Shown: positions 25,402 through 33,882 of the stretch, piece by piece
Numbering within the stretch: the first letter of the stretch is position 1
Layout of the letters: each line of letters starts with the position of its first letter
NCBI RefSeq assembly: GCF_041435495.1
Contig: NZ_CP108644.1
Span: 1,488,001-1,552,000 of the forward strand
Source of the DNA: Streptomyces sp. NBC_01116
GTDB lineage: Bacteria; Actinomycetota; Actinomycetes; Streptomycetales; Streptomycetaceae
DNA length: 64,000 nt
Reading direction: 5' to 3'
Made by a program: the position numbers and the translations under genes
The notes under the pieces: model-generated
The model's database searches: none
Told to the model about the DNA's origin: nothing
What the model saw: the letters and a program-made list of their open reading frames with translations, nothing else

Positions 25402-27000
25402 TCAGACGCCGGGCCGGTTCAGCTCCCAGAGCTGGAGCTCGGAGGTGGCGCTGACGGACCGCTCCACCCCGGCGATCCCGTCGCGGGAGGCCACGTACTG
25501 CTTGCCCTGCCAGATCGGCAGCACCGGCACATCGGTGGCGACGATGTCCTGGAGCTTCTCGTAGGTGACGGCGGCGGCGGTGCGGTCGGTCTCGCGGCGG
25601 GACTGCGGGATGAGGACCTTCTGCGCCTCGCGCGACCGGTAGGGCGAGTTGAGGAAGTTGTTCTCGTCCAGGAAGGGCGCCGTGTAGTTGTCCGGGTCCG
25701 GGAAGTCGGGGAACCAGCCCATGCCGTACGCCGCGTAGTCGCCGCGCTTCTGCTCCGGGCGGTACTGCGACCACTCCTTGCCCTGGACGGAGACGTCGAA
25801 GAGGCCCGAGCTGTTCAGCTGCTGCTGGATCGCCTTGAACTCCTCGGCGGTGGCCGGGCCGTAGTGGTCGCTGGTGTAGTGCAGGGTGAACTTCACCGGT
25901 GTCTTGATCCCGGCGCCGCGGAGGATCGCCGCGGCCTTGGCGGTGCTGGGCTCGCCGTACTTGTTGAAGAAGGCGTTGGTGTGCCCGGCGATGCTGGACG
26001 GGATCAGCGAGTAGAGCGGTTCGGCGGTGGTGCCGTAGACCTTGCCGGCGATCTCGCCCCGGTCGACGATCTGCGCCATCGCCTGGCGGACGGGCTTGCT
26101 GACCACGGGGTCCTTGGTGTTGAACCCGACGTAGCTGATGGCCAGACCGGGCAGCTCGGTGAGCTCGACGCCCTCCTCCGGCTTCACGAGCATGTCGCCG
26201 GCCTGCTGGGGCGACATCGCCCGGGTCATCATGTGGATCTTCTCCTCGTCGAGCGCCTTGCCCATGGCCTCGGCGTCGGGGAAGAGGTCCATCTCGACCT
26301 TGTCGTTGAGAACCTTCAGCTCGCCCTTGTACGAGGGGTTCTTGGTGAAGGCGATCTTGACGACCCGGCCGTCCTCGACCTGCGGCTTCATGGTGTACGG
26401 GCCGGAGCCGTTCACCTGGAGGCCGGTGCGGCCCGCCTTCGCCGGGTACTGCGCCTTCGGGACGATGCCGGCGGCGGGGGTGGCGAGCTTGTACGGGAAG
26501 GTCGCGTCGGGTGTGTTCAGGTGGAAGATCACCTGGTCGTCGCCCTTGGTCTCGACCATGTCGATGTTGGCGAGCAGTCCGACCGGCCCGCTGTCCGCGT
26601 CGATGTCGATGACGCGCTGGATGGAGTGCTTCACGTCCTCGGCGGTGACGGGCGTCCCGTCGGCGAACGTGAGGCCGGCCCGCAGGGTGCAGCGGTAGCT
26701 CTCGTTCGCGGTGTCGGTGAAGGCGCAGCTGCGGGCGGCCTCGGGCACCGGCTCGCCGCCGCCGGCCGGCACCGTGGTCAGGGTCTGCACGGTCTGCCGC
26801 AGGACGTTCCAGACGCCCGCCTCGTAGCCGATGGCCGGGTCGAGCGGGGCGGGGTTCTCCTGGGAGGCCACGAGCTGGTCCGTGGTGCCGACGACGATGG
26901 CCCCCTCGCCACCGGCGCCGCTGTCCGTGCTGCCGCAGGCGGCGAGCACGGGGGCGAGCAGGCCGACGACGGCCGGCAGCACCAGGGTCTTGCGGTTCAT
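25402..27000 (-). CDS. Peptide/oligopeptide ABC transporter binding lipoprotein
   Basis: The 532-residue protein is a family-5 solute-binding protein that captures peptides or similar ligands outside the cell. Its signal peptide ends VLAAC, so Cys22 is lipidated. The family core follows, including TLRAGLTFADGTPVTAEDVKHSIQRV and KAAAILRGAGIKT. YAAYGMGWFPDFPDPDNYTAPFL lies near the C-terminus. No permease or ATPase genes are adjacent, so it must work with a transporter encoded elsewhere. ATG 27000 has GAGGGAGAACGTCC upstream. Confidence 0.92.
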   Translation of the reverse strand: MNRKTLVLPAVVGLLAPVLAACGSTDSGAGGEGAIVVGTTDQLVASQENPAPLDPAIGYEAGVWNVLRQTVQTLTTVPAGGGEPVPEAARSCAFTDTANESYRCTLRAGLTFADGTPVTAEDVKHSIQRVIDIDADSGPVGLLANIDMVETKGDDQVIFHLNTPDATFPYKLATPAAGIVPKAQYPAKAGRTGLQVNGSGPYTMKPQVEDGRVVKIAFTKNPSYKGELKVLNDKVEMDLFPDAEAMGKALDEEKIHMMTRAMSPQQAGDMLVKPEEGVELTELPGLAISYVGFNTKDPVVSKPVRQAMAQIVDRGEIAGKVYGTTAEPLYSLIPSSIAGHTNAFFNKYGEPSTAKAAAILRGAGIKTPVKFTLHYTSDHYGPATAEEFKAIQQQLNSSGLFDVSVQGKEWSQYRPEQKRGDYAAYGMGWFPDFPDPDNYTAPFLDENNFLNSPYRSREAQKVLIPQSRRETDRTAAAVTYEKLQDIVATDVPVLPIWQGKQYVASRDGIAGVERSVSATSELQLWELNRPGV

Positions 27001-27323
27001 CTGGACGTTCTCCCTCATCCCGGCAGGTGAGGAATCAAAGCTAGTAGCCGCGGGTGACCCCTCCGACCGTCCGGCGGGCGGCTCCCGCTCACCCGACGCA
27101 CGAAGGGGGCGACATACGGCCACCATTACGGACAGCCCACCCGATCCCGACGGCCCAGCGGAGGCCCACGGGTGAGGAAGGTCACCCATCAGGGCTCTTC
27201 ACAGATGCACCCCGCGACTGATCCACATCCACGGAACGTTGTCGGAACGCACACGGCCCTGACCGGAACATCCGCTGTTCGTTCACAAGTGGGCGACCGG
27301 CGCGGGCGCACGCCGGGCTCGGG
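27001..27323. other. Intergenic region upstream of the binding-protein gene
   Basis: This 323-bp region lies between two minus-strand genes, the HAD phosphatase and the binding protein. It must hold the binding-protein promoter. I found no strong -10/-35 pair, palindrome, RNA gene or coding frame with Streptomyces codon use. The stretch 27180-27300 is somewhat lower in GC than the surroundings. Confidence 0.5.
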
Positions 27324-28034
27324 TCAGCCCGTTCCGCCCGCCTGGGTGATGAGCTTGCGCAGGAAGGCGAGGTCGACCTCTTCCAGGGAGCCGACGACCA
27401 CGCGTCCGGCCGCCGGCGCGATGGGGGCGACGGACGGCACGGCGACGACCCGGCAGCCGGCGGCCTCGGCGGCGGCCACTCCGGTCGCGGTGTCCTCGAT
27501 GACGGCGCAGCGCCAGGGGTCGGCGCCGAAGCCGGCGGCCGCGGTGAGATAGGGCTCGGGGTGGGGCTTGGTCCGGGTGACCTCGTCCCCGGCGACGGTG
27601 AGCGCGAAGTGGTGACGGCCCACCGATTCCAGCACCCGGTCGATGATCCGGCGGTGGGAGGCGGAGACGAGCGCGGTGGGCACCTCGTACGCGGCCAGCT
27701 CGGCGAGCAGCCGCTCGGCGCCCGGCATCAGCGGCACCCCGCGCTCGATGCGCTTCTCGAATCCGTCGTTGAGCAGCACGGTCAGCTCGTCCAGCCGGAC
27801 GTCGGCGCCGGTGACGTCGATGAGATAGCCGGCGCTGCGGGTCATCGGACCGCCGACGACCACGTCCCGCCAGGACTCGTCCAGCCGGTGCCCGAGGCCG
27901 GCGAAGACCTCCTTCTCGACGTCCCACCAGAAGCCCTCGGTATCGACCAGGGTTCCGTCCATGTCGAGAAGGACCGCCTGCAGGGCGGCGCCTTCGGCCG
28001 TGCGGGTCAAGGACGCGGGGACCGTACTGGTCAT
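27324..28034 (-). CDS. HAD-family phosphatase (beta-phosphoglucomutase-like)
   Basis: The 236-residue protein has the haloacid-dehalogenase motifs: DMDGTLVDTE (nucleophile Asp), ALVSASHRR (motif II), KPHPEPYL (motif III Lys) and VIEDTATGVAAAEAAG (motif IV). It has a helical cap between motifs I and II, typical of phosphoglycolate phosphatase or beta-phosphoglucomutase relatives. The substrate is a small phosphate ester that I cannot name. ATG 28034 follows GGAAGGTGTGCCGG. It lies 143 bp downstream of metH with a hairpin in between. Confidence 0.9.
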   Translation of the reverse strand: MTSTVPASLTRTAEGAALQAVLLDMDGTLVDTEGFWWDVEKEVFAGLGHRLDESWRDVVVGGPMTRSAGYLIDVTGADVRLDELTVLLNDGFEKRIERGVPLMPGAERLLAELAAYEVPTALVSASHRRIIDRVLESVGRHHFALTVAGDEVTRTKPHPEPYLTAAAGFGADPWRCAVIEDTATGVAAAEAAGCRVVAVPSVAPIAPAAGRVVVGSLEEVDLAFLRKLITQAGGTG

Positions 28035-28061
28035 CCGGCACACCTTCCGTAAGGGACGAGA

Positions 28062-28102
28062 AGGCCGGCCGCCATTCCCGGAAACGGGAGGGCGACCGGC
28101 CT
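28062..28102 (-). terminator. Hairpin between metH and the HAD gene
   Basis: A 12-bp outer stem (28062-28073 with 28091-28102, one G-T pair) encloses a 5-bp stem with a GAAA tetraloop. It lies 28 bp upstream of the HAD ATG and 75 bp past the metH stop, so it may end or attenuate metH transcription. Confidence 0.6.
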
Positions 28103-28177
28103 GCACTGGACCGACCAGTGTACGACGTGTCCGGCCGCGGCGCGCGAAGGACGCGAGGCCGCGGCGGGAACACGGGG

Positions 28178-31100
28178 TTACCGGGCGTTGAAGTACTTCG
28201 CCTCGGGGTGGTGGATGACGATGGCGTCGGTGGACTGCTCCGGGTGGAGCTGGAACTCCTCGGAGAGGTGCACGCCGATCCGCTCCGGCTGGAGGAGGTC
28301 GGCGATCTTCGCCCGGTCCTCCAGGTCCGGGCACGCCCCGTAACCGAGCGAGAACCGCGCGCCGCGGTACTTCAGCGCGAACATGTCCTCGACGTCCGCG
28401 GGGTCCTCGCCCGCGAAGCCCAGCTCGCTGCGGACCCGGGCGTGCCAGTACTCGGCGAGCGCCTCGGCGAGCTGGACGGACAGGCCGTGCAGCTCCAGGT
28501 AGTCGCGGTAGGAGTTGGCGGCGAACAGCTCGGCGGTGGCCTCGCCGATCCGGGAGCCGACGGTGACGATCTGGAGGCCGATGACGTCCCTCTCGCCGGA
28601 CTCCTCGGGGCGGAAGAAGTCGGCGAGGCAGAGGCGGCGGCCGCGGCGCTGGCGCGGGAAGGTGAAGCGGGTGCGCTCGGAGCCGTCGTCGTGGAGGAGG
28701 ACCAGGTCGTCGCCCTTGGAGACGCAGGGGAAGTAGCCGTAGACGACGGCCGCTTCCAGGAGGTTGTTGGACTGGAGGTGGTCGAGCCAGCCGCGCAGGT
28801 GCGGGCGTCCCTCGGTCTCCACCAGCTCCTCGTACGTCGGTCCGTCGCCGGTCCTGGCCTGCTTGAGGCCCCACTGGCCCTTGAACAGGGCGCCCTCGTC
28901 GAGCCAGGAGGCGTAGTCCTTGAGCGGGATGCCCTTGATGACGCGGGTGCCCCGGAACGGCGGCTCGGGGATGGGGTTGGTCGTGGAGACGTCCGAGCGC
29001 ACCGCGCCCTCGGGCTCCTCGACCTCCAGCACCGCGACGTCCTTCTTCGGCACCCGGCGCTGCTTCAGCTCGGGCAGGACCGCGCCGGGCACACCGCGCT
29101 TGACGCCGATGAGCGCGTCCATGAGGCGCAGGCCCTCGAAGGCGTCCCGGGCGTAGCGGACCTCGCCCTCGTAGATCTCGTGCAGGTCCTGCTCGACGTA
29201 GGCCCGGGTCAGCGCGGCGCCGCCGAGGATGACGGGGAAGTCGGCGGCCATCTTGCGCTGGTTGAGCTCCTGGAGGTTCTCCTTCATGATCACCGTCGAC
29301 TTCACCAGGAGGCCGGACATGCCGATCACGTCCGCGCGGTGTTCCTCGGCGGCTTCCAGGATCGCGGAGACGGGCTGCTTGATGCCGAGGTTGACGACGT
29401 TGTAGCCGTTGTTGGAGAGGATGATGTCGACGAGGTTCTTGCCGATGTCGTGGACGTCGCCGCGGACGGTGGCCAGCACGATCGTGCCCTTGCCGTCGTC
29501 GTCGGTCTTCTCCATGTGCGGCTCCAGATGGGCCACCGCGCTCTTCATGACCTCGGCCGACTGGAGCACGAACGGCAGCTGCATCTGGCCGGAGCCGAAC
29601 AGCTCGCCGACCACCTTCATGCCTTCCAGCAGCGTGTTGTTGACGATGTCGAGGGCCGGGGTGTCCTGGAGGGCCTCGTCGAGGTCGGCCTCCAGGCCGT
29701 TCTTCTCGCCGTCGATGATGCGGCGCTGGAGGCGCTCGTCCAGCGGCAGGGCCATCAGCTCCTCGGCCTTGCCCGCCTTCATCGACTTCATGTTGACGCC
29801 CTCGAACAGCTCCATGAGCTTCTGGAGGGGGTCGTAGCCCTCGGCGCGGCGGTCGTAGATCAGGTCGAGGGCGACCGTGACCTGCTCCTCCTCCAGCCGG
29901 GCGATCGGCAGGATCTTCGAGGCGTGCACGATCGCGGAGTCCAGGCCCGCCTTGACGCACTCGTCGAGGAAGACGGAGTTCAGCACGACCCGGGCGGCCG
30001 GGTTCAGGCCGAAGGAGATGTTGGAGAGGCCCAGCGTGGTCTGGACGTCCGGGTGGCGCTTCTTCAGCTCCCGGATCGCCCCGATGGTGGCGATGCCGTC
30101 GCCGCGGGACTCCTCCTGGCCGGTGCAGATGGTGAAGGTCAGGGTGTCGATGAGGATGTCCGACTCGTGGATGCCCCAGTTGGTGGTGAGGTCCTCGATC
30201 AGCCGCTCGGCGATGGCGACCTTGTGCTCGACCGTACGGGCCTGGCCCTCCTCGTCGATGGTCAGGGCGATCAGCGCGGCCCCGTGCTCCGAGGCCAGGG
30301 CGCTGACCTGCGCGAAGCGGGACTCCGGGCCGTCGCCGTCCTCGTAGTTCACCGAGTTCAGCACGGCCCGGCCGCCGAGCTTCTCCAGACCGGCGCGCAG
30401 CACGGGCAGCTCGGTGGAGTCCAGCACGATCGGGAGGGTGGAGGCGGTCGCGAAGCGGCCGGCCAGCTCCGCCATGTCCGCGACGCCGTCGCGGCCCACG
30501 TAGTCGACGCAGAGGTCGAGCATGTGCGCGCCCTCGCGGATCTGGTCGCGGGCCATCTCCACGCAGTCGTCCCAGCGGGCCTCCAGCATGGCCTCGCGGA
30601 ACTTCTTGGAGCCGTTGGCGTTGGTGCGCTCCCCGATCGCCAGGTAGGCGGTGTCCTGGCGGAAGGGGATGGTCTGGTAGAGAGAGGCCGCGCCGGGCTC
30701 GGGGCGCGGGTCCCGCTCGGTCGGCGTGAGCCCCCGGGCGCGCTCGACGACGGCCCGCAGGTGCTCCGGCGTCGTACCGCAGCAGCCGCCGATGAGGGAG
30801 AGGCCGTAGTCCCGGACGAAGTTCTCCTGGGAGTCGGCGAGACCGTCGGGGCCGAGCGGGAAGTGCGCGCCGTCCTTGGTGAGGACGGGCAGCCCGGCGT
30901 TGGGCATGCACATCAGGGGCGTACGGGAGTGGCGGGCGAGGTAGCGCAGGTGCTCGCTCATCTCGTCCGGGCCGGTCGAGCAGTTCAGCCCGATCAGGTC
31001 GATGCCCAGCGGCTCCAGGGCGGTCAGGGCGGCGCCGATCTCGGAGCCCAGCAGCATGACGCCGGTCGTCTCGAAGGCGAGGGAGCAGATCAGCGGCACG

Positions 31101-31690
31101 TGGACGCCGAGGGCGTCCATCGCCCGGCGCGCGCCGATGATGCTGGACTTGGTCTGCAGCAGGTCCTGGGTCGTCTCGACGATCAGGGCGTCGGAGCCGC
31201 CCGTGAGGAGACCCTCGGCGTTCTTCTGGTAGCCGTCGCGCAGGACGTCGTAGGTGATGTGGCCGAGCGAGGGCAGCTTGGTGCCGGGGCCGATCGAGCC
31301 GAGGACCCAGCGCTGGCGTCCGTCCTTCCCCGCGAACTCGTCCGCGACCTCGCGGGCGATCCGGGCGCCGGACTCGGAGAGTTCGAAGATCCGGTCGGCG
31401 ATCTCGTACTCGTTCGCGGCGGAGTGGTTCGCGCCGAAGGTGTTGGTCTCGACGCAGTCGACGCCGACCGCGAAGTACTCCTCGTGGACCGAGCGCACGA
31501 TGTCGGGCCGGGTGACGTTCAGGATCTCGTTGCAGCCTTCGAGGTTCTCGAAGTCCTCCAGCGTGGGGTCCTGTGCCTGGAGCATGGTGCCCATCGCCCC
31601 GTCGGCCACCACCACACGGGTGGCGAGTGCTTCTCGCAGTGCGTCGGCGCGGGTCCGGCTGTCGGCGGCGGATGTCGGCAACGAGGCCAT
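28178..31690 (-). CDS. metH: Cobalamin-dependent methionine synthase MetH
   Basis: MetH moves a methyl group from 5-methyltetrahydrofolate through cobalamin to homocysteine. The 1170-residue protein has the usual modules in order. First is a homocysteine domain with zinc cysteines (GLNCSTGPDEM and LIGGCCGTTPEH). Next is a pterin-binding domain (AYLAIGERTNANGSKKF). Then comes a B12 domain with the base-off His in RGDVHDIGKNLVDIIL (around residue 747). The C-terminal activation domain binds SAM. ATG 31690 follows CTGGGAGATCATCC. It is divergent from gylR. I see no B12 riboswitch consensus in the leader. Confidence 0.97.
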   Translation of the reverse strand: MASLPTSAADSRTRADALREALATRVVVADGAMGTMLQAQDPTLEDFENLEGCNEILNVTRPDIVRSVHEEYFAVGVDCVETNTFGANHSAANEYEIADRIFELSESGARIAREVADEFAGKDGRQRWVLGSIGPGTKLPSLGHITYDVLRDGYQKNAEGLLTGGSDALIVETTQDLLQTKSSIIGARRAMDALGVHVPLICSLAFETTGVMLLGSEIGAALTALEPLGIDLIGLNCSTGPDEMSEHLRYLARHSRTPLMCMPNAGLPVLTKDGAHFPLGPDGLADSQENFVRDYGLSLIGGCCGTTPEHLRAVVERARGLTPTERDPRPEPGAASLYQTIPFRQDTAYLAIGERTNANGSKKFREAMLEARWDDCVEMARDQIREGAHMLDLCVDYVGRDGVADMAELAGRFATASTLPIVLDSTELPVLRAGLEKLGGRAVLNSVNYEDGDGPESRFAQVSALASEHGAALIALTIDEEGQARTVEHKVAIAERLIEDLTTNWGIHESDILIDTLTFTICTGQEESRGDGIATIGAIRELKKRHPDVQTTLGLSNISFGLNPAARVVLNSVFLDECVKAGLDSAIVHASKILPIARLEEEQVTVALDLIYDRRAEGYDPLQKLMELFEGVNMKSMKAGKAEELMALPLDERLQRRIIDGEKNGLEADLDEALQDTPALDIVNNTLLEGMKVVGELFGSGQMQLPFVLQSAEVMKSAVAHLEPHMEKTDDDGKGTIVLATVRGDVHDIGKNLVDIILSNNGYNVVNLGIKQPVSAILEAAEEHRADVIGMSGLLVKSTVIMKENLQELNQRKMAADFPVILGGAALTRAYVEQDLHEIYEGEVRYARDAFEGLRLMDALIGVKRGVPGAVLPELKQRRVPKKDVAVLEVEEPEGAVRSDVSTTNPIPEPPFRGTRVIKGIPLKDYASWLDEGALFKGQWGLKQARTGDGPTYEELVETEGRPHLRGWLDHLQSNNLLEAAVVYGYFPCVSKGDDLVLLHDDGSERTRFTFPRQRRGRRLCLADFFRPEESGERDVIGLQIVTVGSRIGEATAELFAANSYRDYLELHGLSVQLAEALAEYWHARVRSELGFAGEDPADVEDMFALKYRGARFSLGYGACPDLEDRAKIADLLQPERIGVHLSEEFQLHPEQSTDAIVIHHPEAKYFNAR

Positions 31691-31870
31691 GGATGATCTC
31701 CCAGGGATGCGACGGCTGTCGGCTTTGCGTCCTTCTTGGGGAAGGCGCACCTCGCCAGCGTAGCCGGACGCGGCCCAGGACCGTAGGTGCGTCCATGGGA
31801 CGGACTGCATGCTGTGCGGGTGCGGCGGGTGCGGCCCGGTGGCGGAGACTTTCCCCCGGAGTCCGACGCA

Positions 31871-31907
31871 GGTCGGCATCGACCGATAGTGTTCAGCATT
31901 GTCGAAC
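31871..31907 (+). promoter_or_regulatory. Tandem GylR-type operator sites upstream of gylR
   Basis: GTTCAGCATTGTCGAAC at 31891-31907 is a 17-bp imperfect palindrome (13 of 17 symmetric). It shares 15 of 17 bases with 32863-32879 in front of glpF. A weaker site, sharing the first nine bases (GGTCGGCAT) with the glpF copy, lies at 31871-31887, two helical turns away. They lie 23-59 bp upstream of the gylR ATG, which suits IclR-type autorepression. Binding is inferred, not shown. Confidence 0.6.
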
Positions 31908-31929
31908 CGAGGTGGAGGAGTACGGCGCG

Positions 31930-32694
31930 ATGGCCAAGAACATCCAGTCGCTGGAGCGGGCGGCCGCGATGCTGCGTCTGCTGGCGGGCGGCGAGCGCCG
32001 GCTCGGGCTCTCCGACATCGCCTCCTCGCTGGGGCTGGCCAAGGGCACCGCGCACGGCATTCTGCGCACGCTCCAGCTGGAGGGCTTCGTCGAGCAGGAC
32101 GCGGCGTCGGGCCGCTACCAGCTGGGCGCGGAGCTGCTGCGGCTGGGCAACAGCTATCTGGACGTCCACGAACTGCGGGCGCGCGCCCTGGTCTGGACGG
32201 ACGACCTGGCCCGCTCCAGCGGCGAGAGCGTCCACCTCGGGGTGCTGCACCAGCACGGCGTGCTGATCGTCCACCACGTCTTCCGGCCCGACGACAGCCG
32301 CCAGGTGCTGGAGGTCGGGGCCATGCAGCCGCTGCACTCCACGGCGCTGGGCAAGGTGCTGTCCGCGTACGACCCGGTGGCCCACAGCGAGGTCATGGAG
32401 GCGGAGCGCCGCTCCTTCACCGGGCGGACCGTCACCGCCGCCGACGCCTTCGAGTCGATGCTCGACCTGATCCGGGCCCAGGGCTGGGCCGCCGACGCCG
32501 AGGAGACCTGGGAGGGCGTGGCCGCGGTGGCCGCCCCGATCCACGACCGGCGCAGGATGCCCGTCGGGGCGGTCGCCGTGACCGGCGCGGTGGAGCGGGT
32601 GGCCCCGGGCGGGACGCTGCGTCCCGAGCTGATCGCGGCCGTGCGCGACTGCGCCCGCGCGGTATCCCGGGATCTGGGCGCCGGCCGCTTCTGA
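31930..32694 (+). CDS. gylR: IclR-family glycerol operon regulator GylR
   Basis: GylR is the glycerol-responsive repressor of the Streptomyces gyl operon. The 254-residue protein has an IclR winged helix-turn-helix (SLERAAAMLRLLAGGERRLGLSDIASSLGLAKGTAHGILRTL). A ligand domain follows, with GRYQLGAELLRLGNSYLD, LHSTALGKVLSAYDP and APIHDRRRMPVGAVAVTG. Its length equals the known GylR. The glpF-glpK-glpD genes follow on the same strand. ATG 31930 has GGTGGAGGAG upstream. The inducer is probably glycerol-3-phosphate, from family knowledge. Confidence 0.95.
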   Translation: MAKNIQSLERAAAMLRLLAGGERRLGLSDIASSLGLAKGTAHGILRTLQLEGFVEQDAASGRYQLGAELLRLGNSYLDVHELRARALVWTDDLARSSGESVHLGVLHQHGVLIVHHVFRPDDSRQVLEVGAMQPLHSTALGKVLSAYDPVAHSEVMEAERRSFTGRTVTAADAFESMLDLIRAQGWAADAEETWEGVAAVAAPIHDRRRMPVGAVAVTGAVERVAPGGTLRPELIAAVRDCARAVSRDLGAGRF

Positions 32695-33036
32695 GCGCCC
32701 CGCACGGCCCGTCCCGCCCCTCCCCGCCCTCCGTACCGGCCGGTGACCTCCCACGCCCGGGGGCGCCCGGAGCCTGCGCGGTAACGATCGCGTCGCGCAC
32801 CGAGTCGTGCGCCACAGAACCCTTGACGCTTCCTTCACTCGGGGGAAACACTGCCGTTCAACGGTCGGCATTGTCGAACGCCTAACGGCAATACGCGTTA
32901 GGGTGTGACAGTGCCAAGGGCCGGTCAAGCCCTTACAGGTGGGCTGCCCACGCTTCGTGGATACCCATCTGGGGCGCGGATCACCGGCGGGACCGGTGCT
33001 CCGCTCTCCCCTGGACGAAGGACAAAGGAGTCGCGG
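32695..33036. other. gylR-glpF intergenic region and leader
   Basis: The 342 bp between gylR and glpF holds the glycerol-operon promoter region: an operator copy at 32863-32879, a 7-bp inverted repeat (32881-32902), and a roughly 130-nt leader with short self-pairing segments such as AAGGGC/GCCCTT. A GTG at 32905 would give a 44-residue N-terminal extension of GlpF, rejected below. No other gene is visible. Confidence 0.6.
32863..32902 (+). promoter_or_regulatory. GylR-type operator and inverted repeat before glpF
   Basis: GGTCGGCATTGTCGAAC (32863-32879) matches the gylR site at 15 of 17 positions. It is followed directly by CCTAACG and CGTTAGG (32881-32887 and 32896-32902), a perfect 7-bp inverted repeat with an 8-bp spacer. 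The sites sit about 135-175 bp upstream of the glpF GTG, where the glycerol-inducible promoter is expected. Confidence 0.6.
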
Positions 33037-33828
33037 GTGTCCAGCTCCGACATTTTCATCGGCGAGACCATAGGTACCGCCGTACTCATCCTGCTCGGCG
33101 GCGGTGTCTGTGCCGCCGTCACGCTGAAGAGCTCGAAGGCCCGGAACGCGGGCTGGCTGGCCATCACCTTCGGGTGGGGTTTCGCCGTCCTCACCGGCGC
33201 CTATCTCGCCGGCGGCGTATCGGGCGCCCACCTCAATCCCGCGGTCACGGTCGGCCTCGCCATCGAGGGCGGCACCGCGTGGGGCGACGTCCCCCTGTAC
33301 CTCGGCTCGCAGCTGCTCGGCGCGATGATCGGCGCCCTGCTGGTCTGGGCGGTCTACTACGGGCAGTTCCACGCCCACCTCACCGACCCCGAGATCATCG
33401 GGACGAAGTCCACCGACGAGGGCATGGTCGACCAGGCCGCCGCCCCGAAGGCGGGCCCGGTGCTCGGCGTCTTCTCCACCGGCCCCGAGATCCGCAACGG
33501 CGCCCAGAACGTCATCACCGAGATCATCGCGACCGCCGTGCTGGTCCTGGCGATCCTGACCCAGGGCCTCAACGACGAGGGCAACGGCCTCGGCACGCTC
33601 GGCGCGCTGATCACCGCCCTGGTCGTCGTCGGTATCGGCCTCTCGCTCGGCGGCCCGACCGGCTACGCCATCAACCCGGTCCGCGACCTCGGTCCGCGCA
33701 TCGTGCACTCCCTGCTGCCGCTGCCGAACAAGGGTGGTTCGGACTGGGGCTACGCGTGGGTACCCATCGTGGGTCCGCTCGTCGGCGGCGCACTCGCCGG
33801 CGGGCTCTACAACCTCGCCTTCGCGTAG
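33037..33828 (+). CDS. glpF: Glycerol uptake facilitator GlpF (GylC)
   Basis: The 263-residue protein is an aquaglyceroporin-type channel that lets glycerol diffuse in. It has six membrane helices and two half-helices. The first pore motif is [14 protein letters not shown] with an intact NPA. The second reads [13 protein letters not shown], with NPV instead of NPA but the glycerol-channel Arg-Asp retained. GTG 33037 follows AAAGGAGTCGCGG. It is the first structural gene of the gyl operon; glpK starts 54 bp downstream and phosphorylates the incoming glycerol. Confidence 0.95.
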   Translation: MSSSDIFIGETIGTAVLILLGGGVCAAVTLKSSKARNAGWLAITFGWGFAVLTGAYLAGGVSGAHLNPAVTVGLAIEGGTAWGDVPLYLGSQLLGAMIGALLVWAVYYGQFHAHLTDPEIIGTKSTDEGMVDQAAAPKAGPVLGVFSTGPEIRNGAQNVITEIIATAVLVLAILTQGLNDEGNGLGTLGALITALVVVGIGLSLGGPTGYAINPVRDLGPRIVHSLLPLPNKGGSDWGYAWVPIVGPLVGGALAGGLYNLAFA

Positions 33829-33882
33829 GCCCCTCCAGCCCGAGCCGCACCTCTTCACCTCACAGACCTCCGGGAGCACACC

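Noticed and set aside
31691..31929. Possible cobalamin riboswitch upstream of metH
   Set aside because: I looked for the conserved B12-box near a structured leader on the minus strand. Only weak resemblance (a GCCAC-like stretch) was seen, too little to call; the gap also holds the gylR promoter and operators.
32905..33036. Extended GlpF start at GTG 32905
   Set aside because: It would add 44 residues that are not membrane-like; the GTG at 33037 has a strong Shine-Dalgarno and gives the usual GlpF length.
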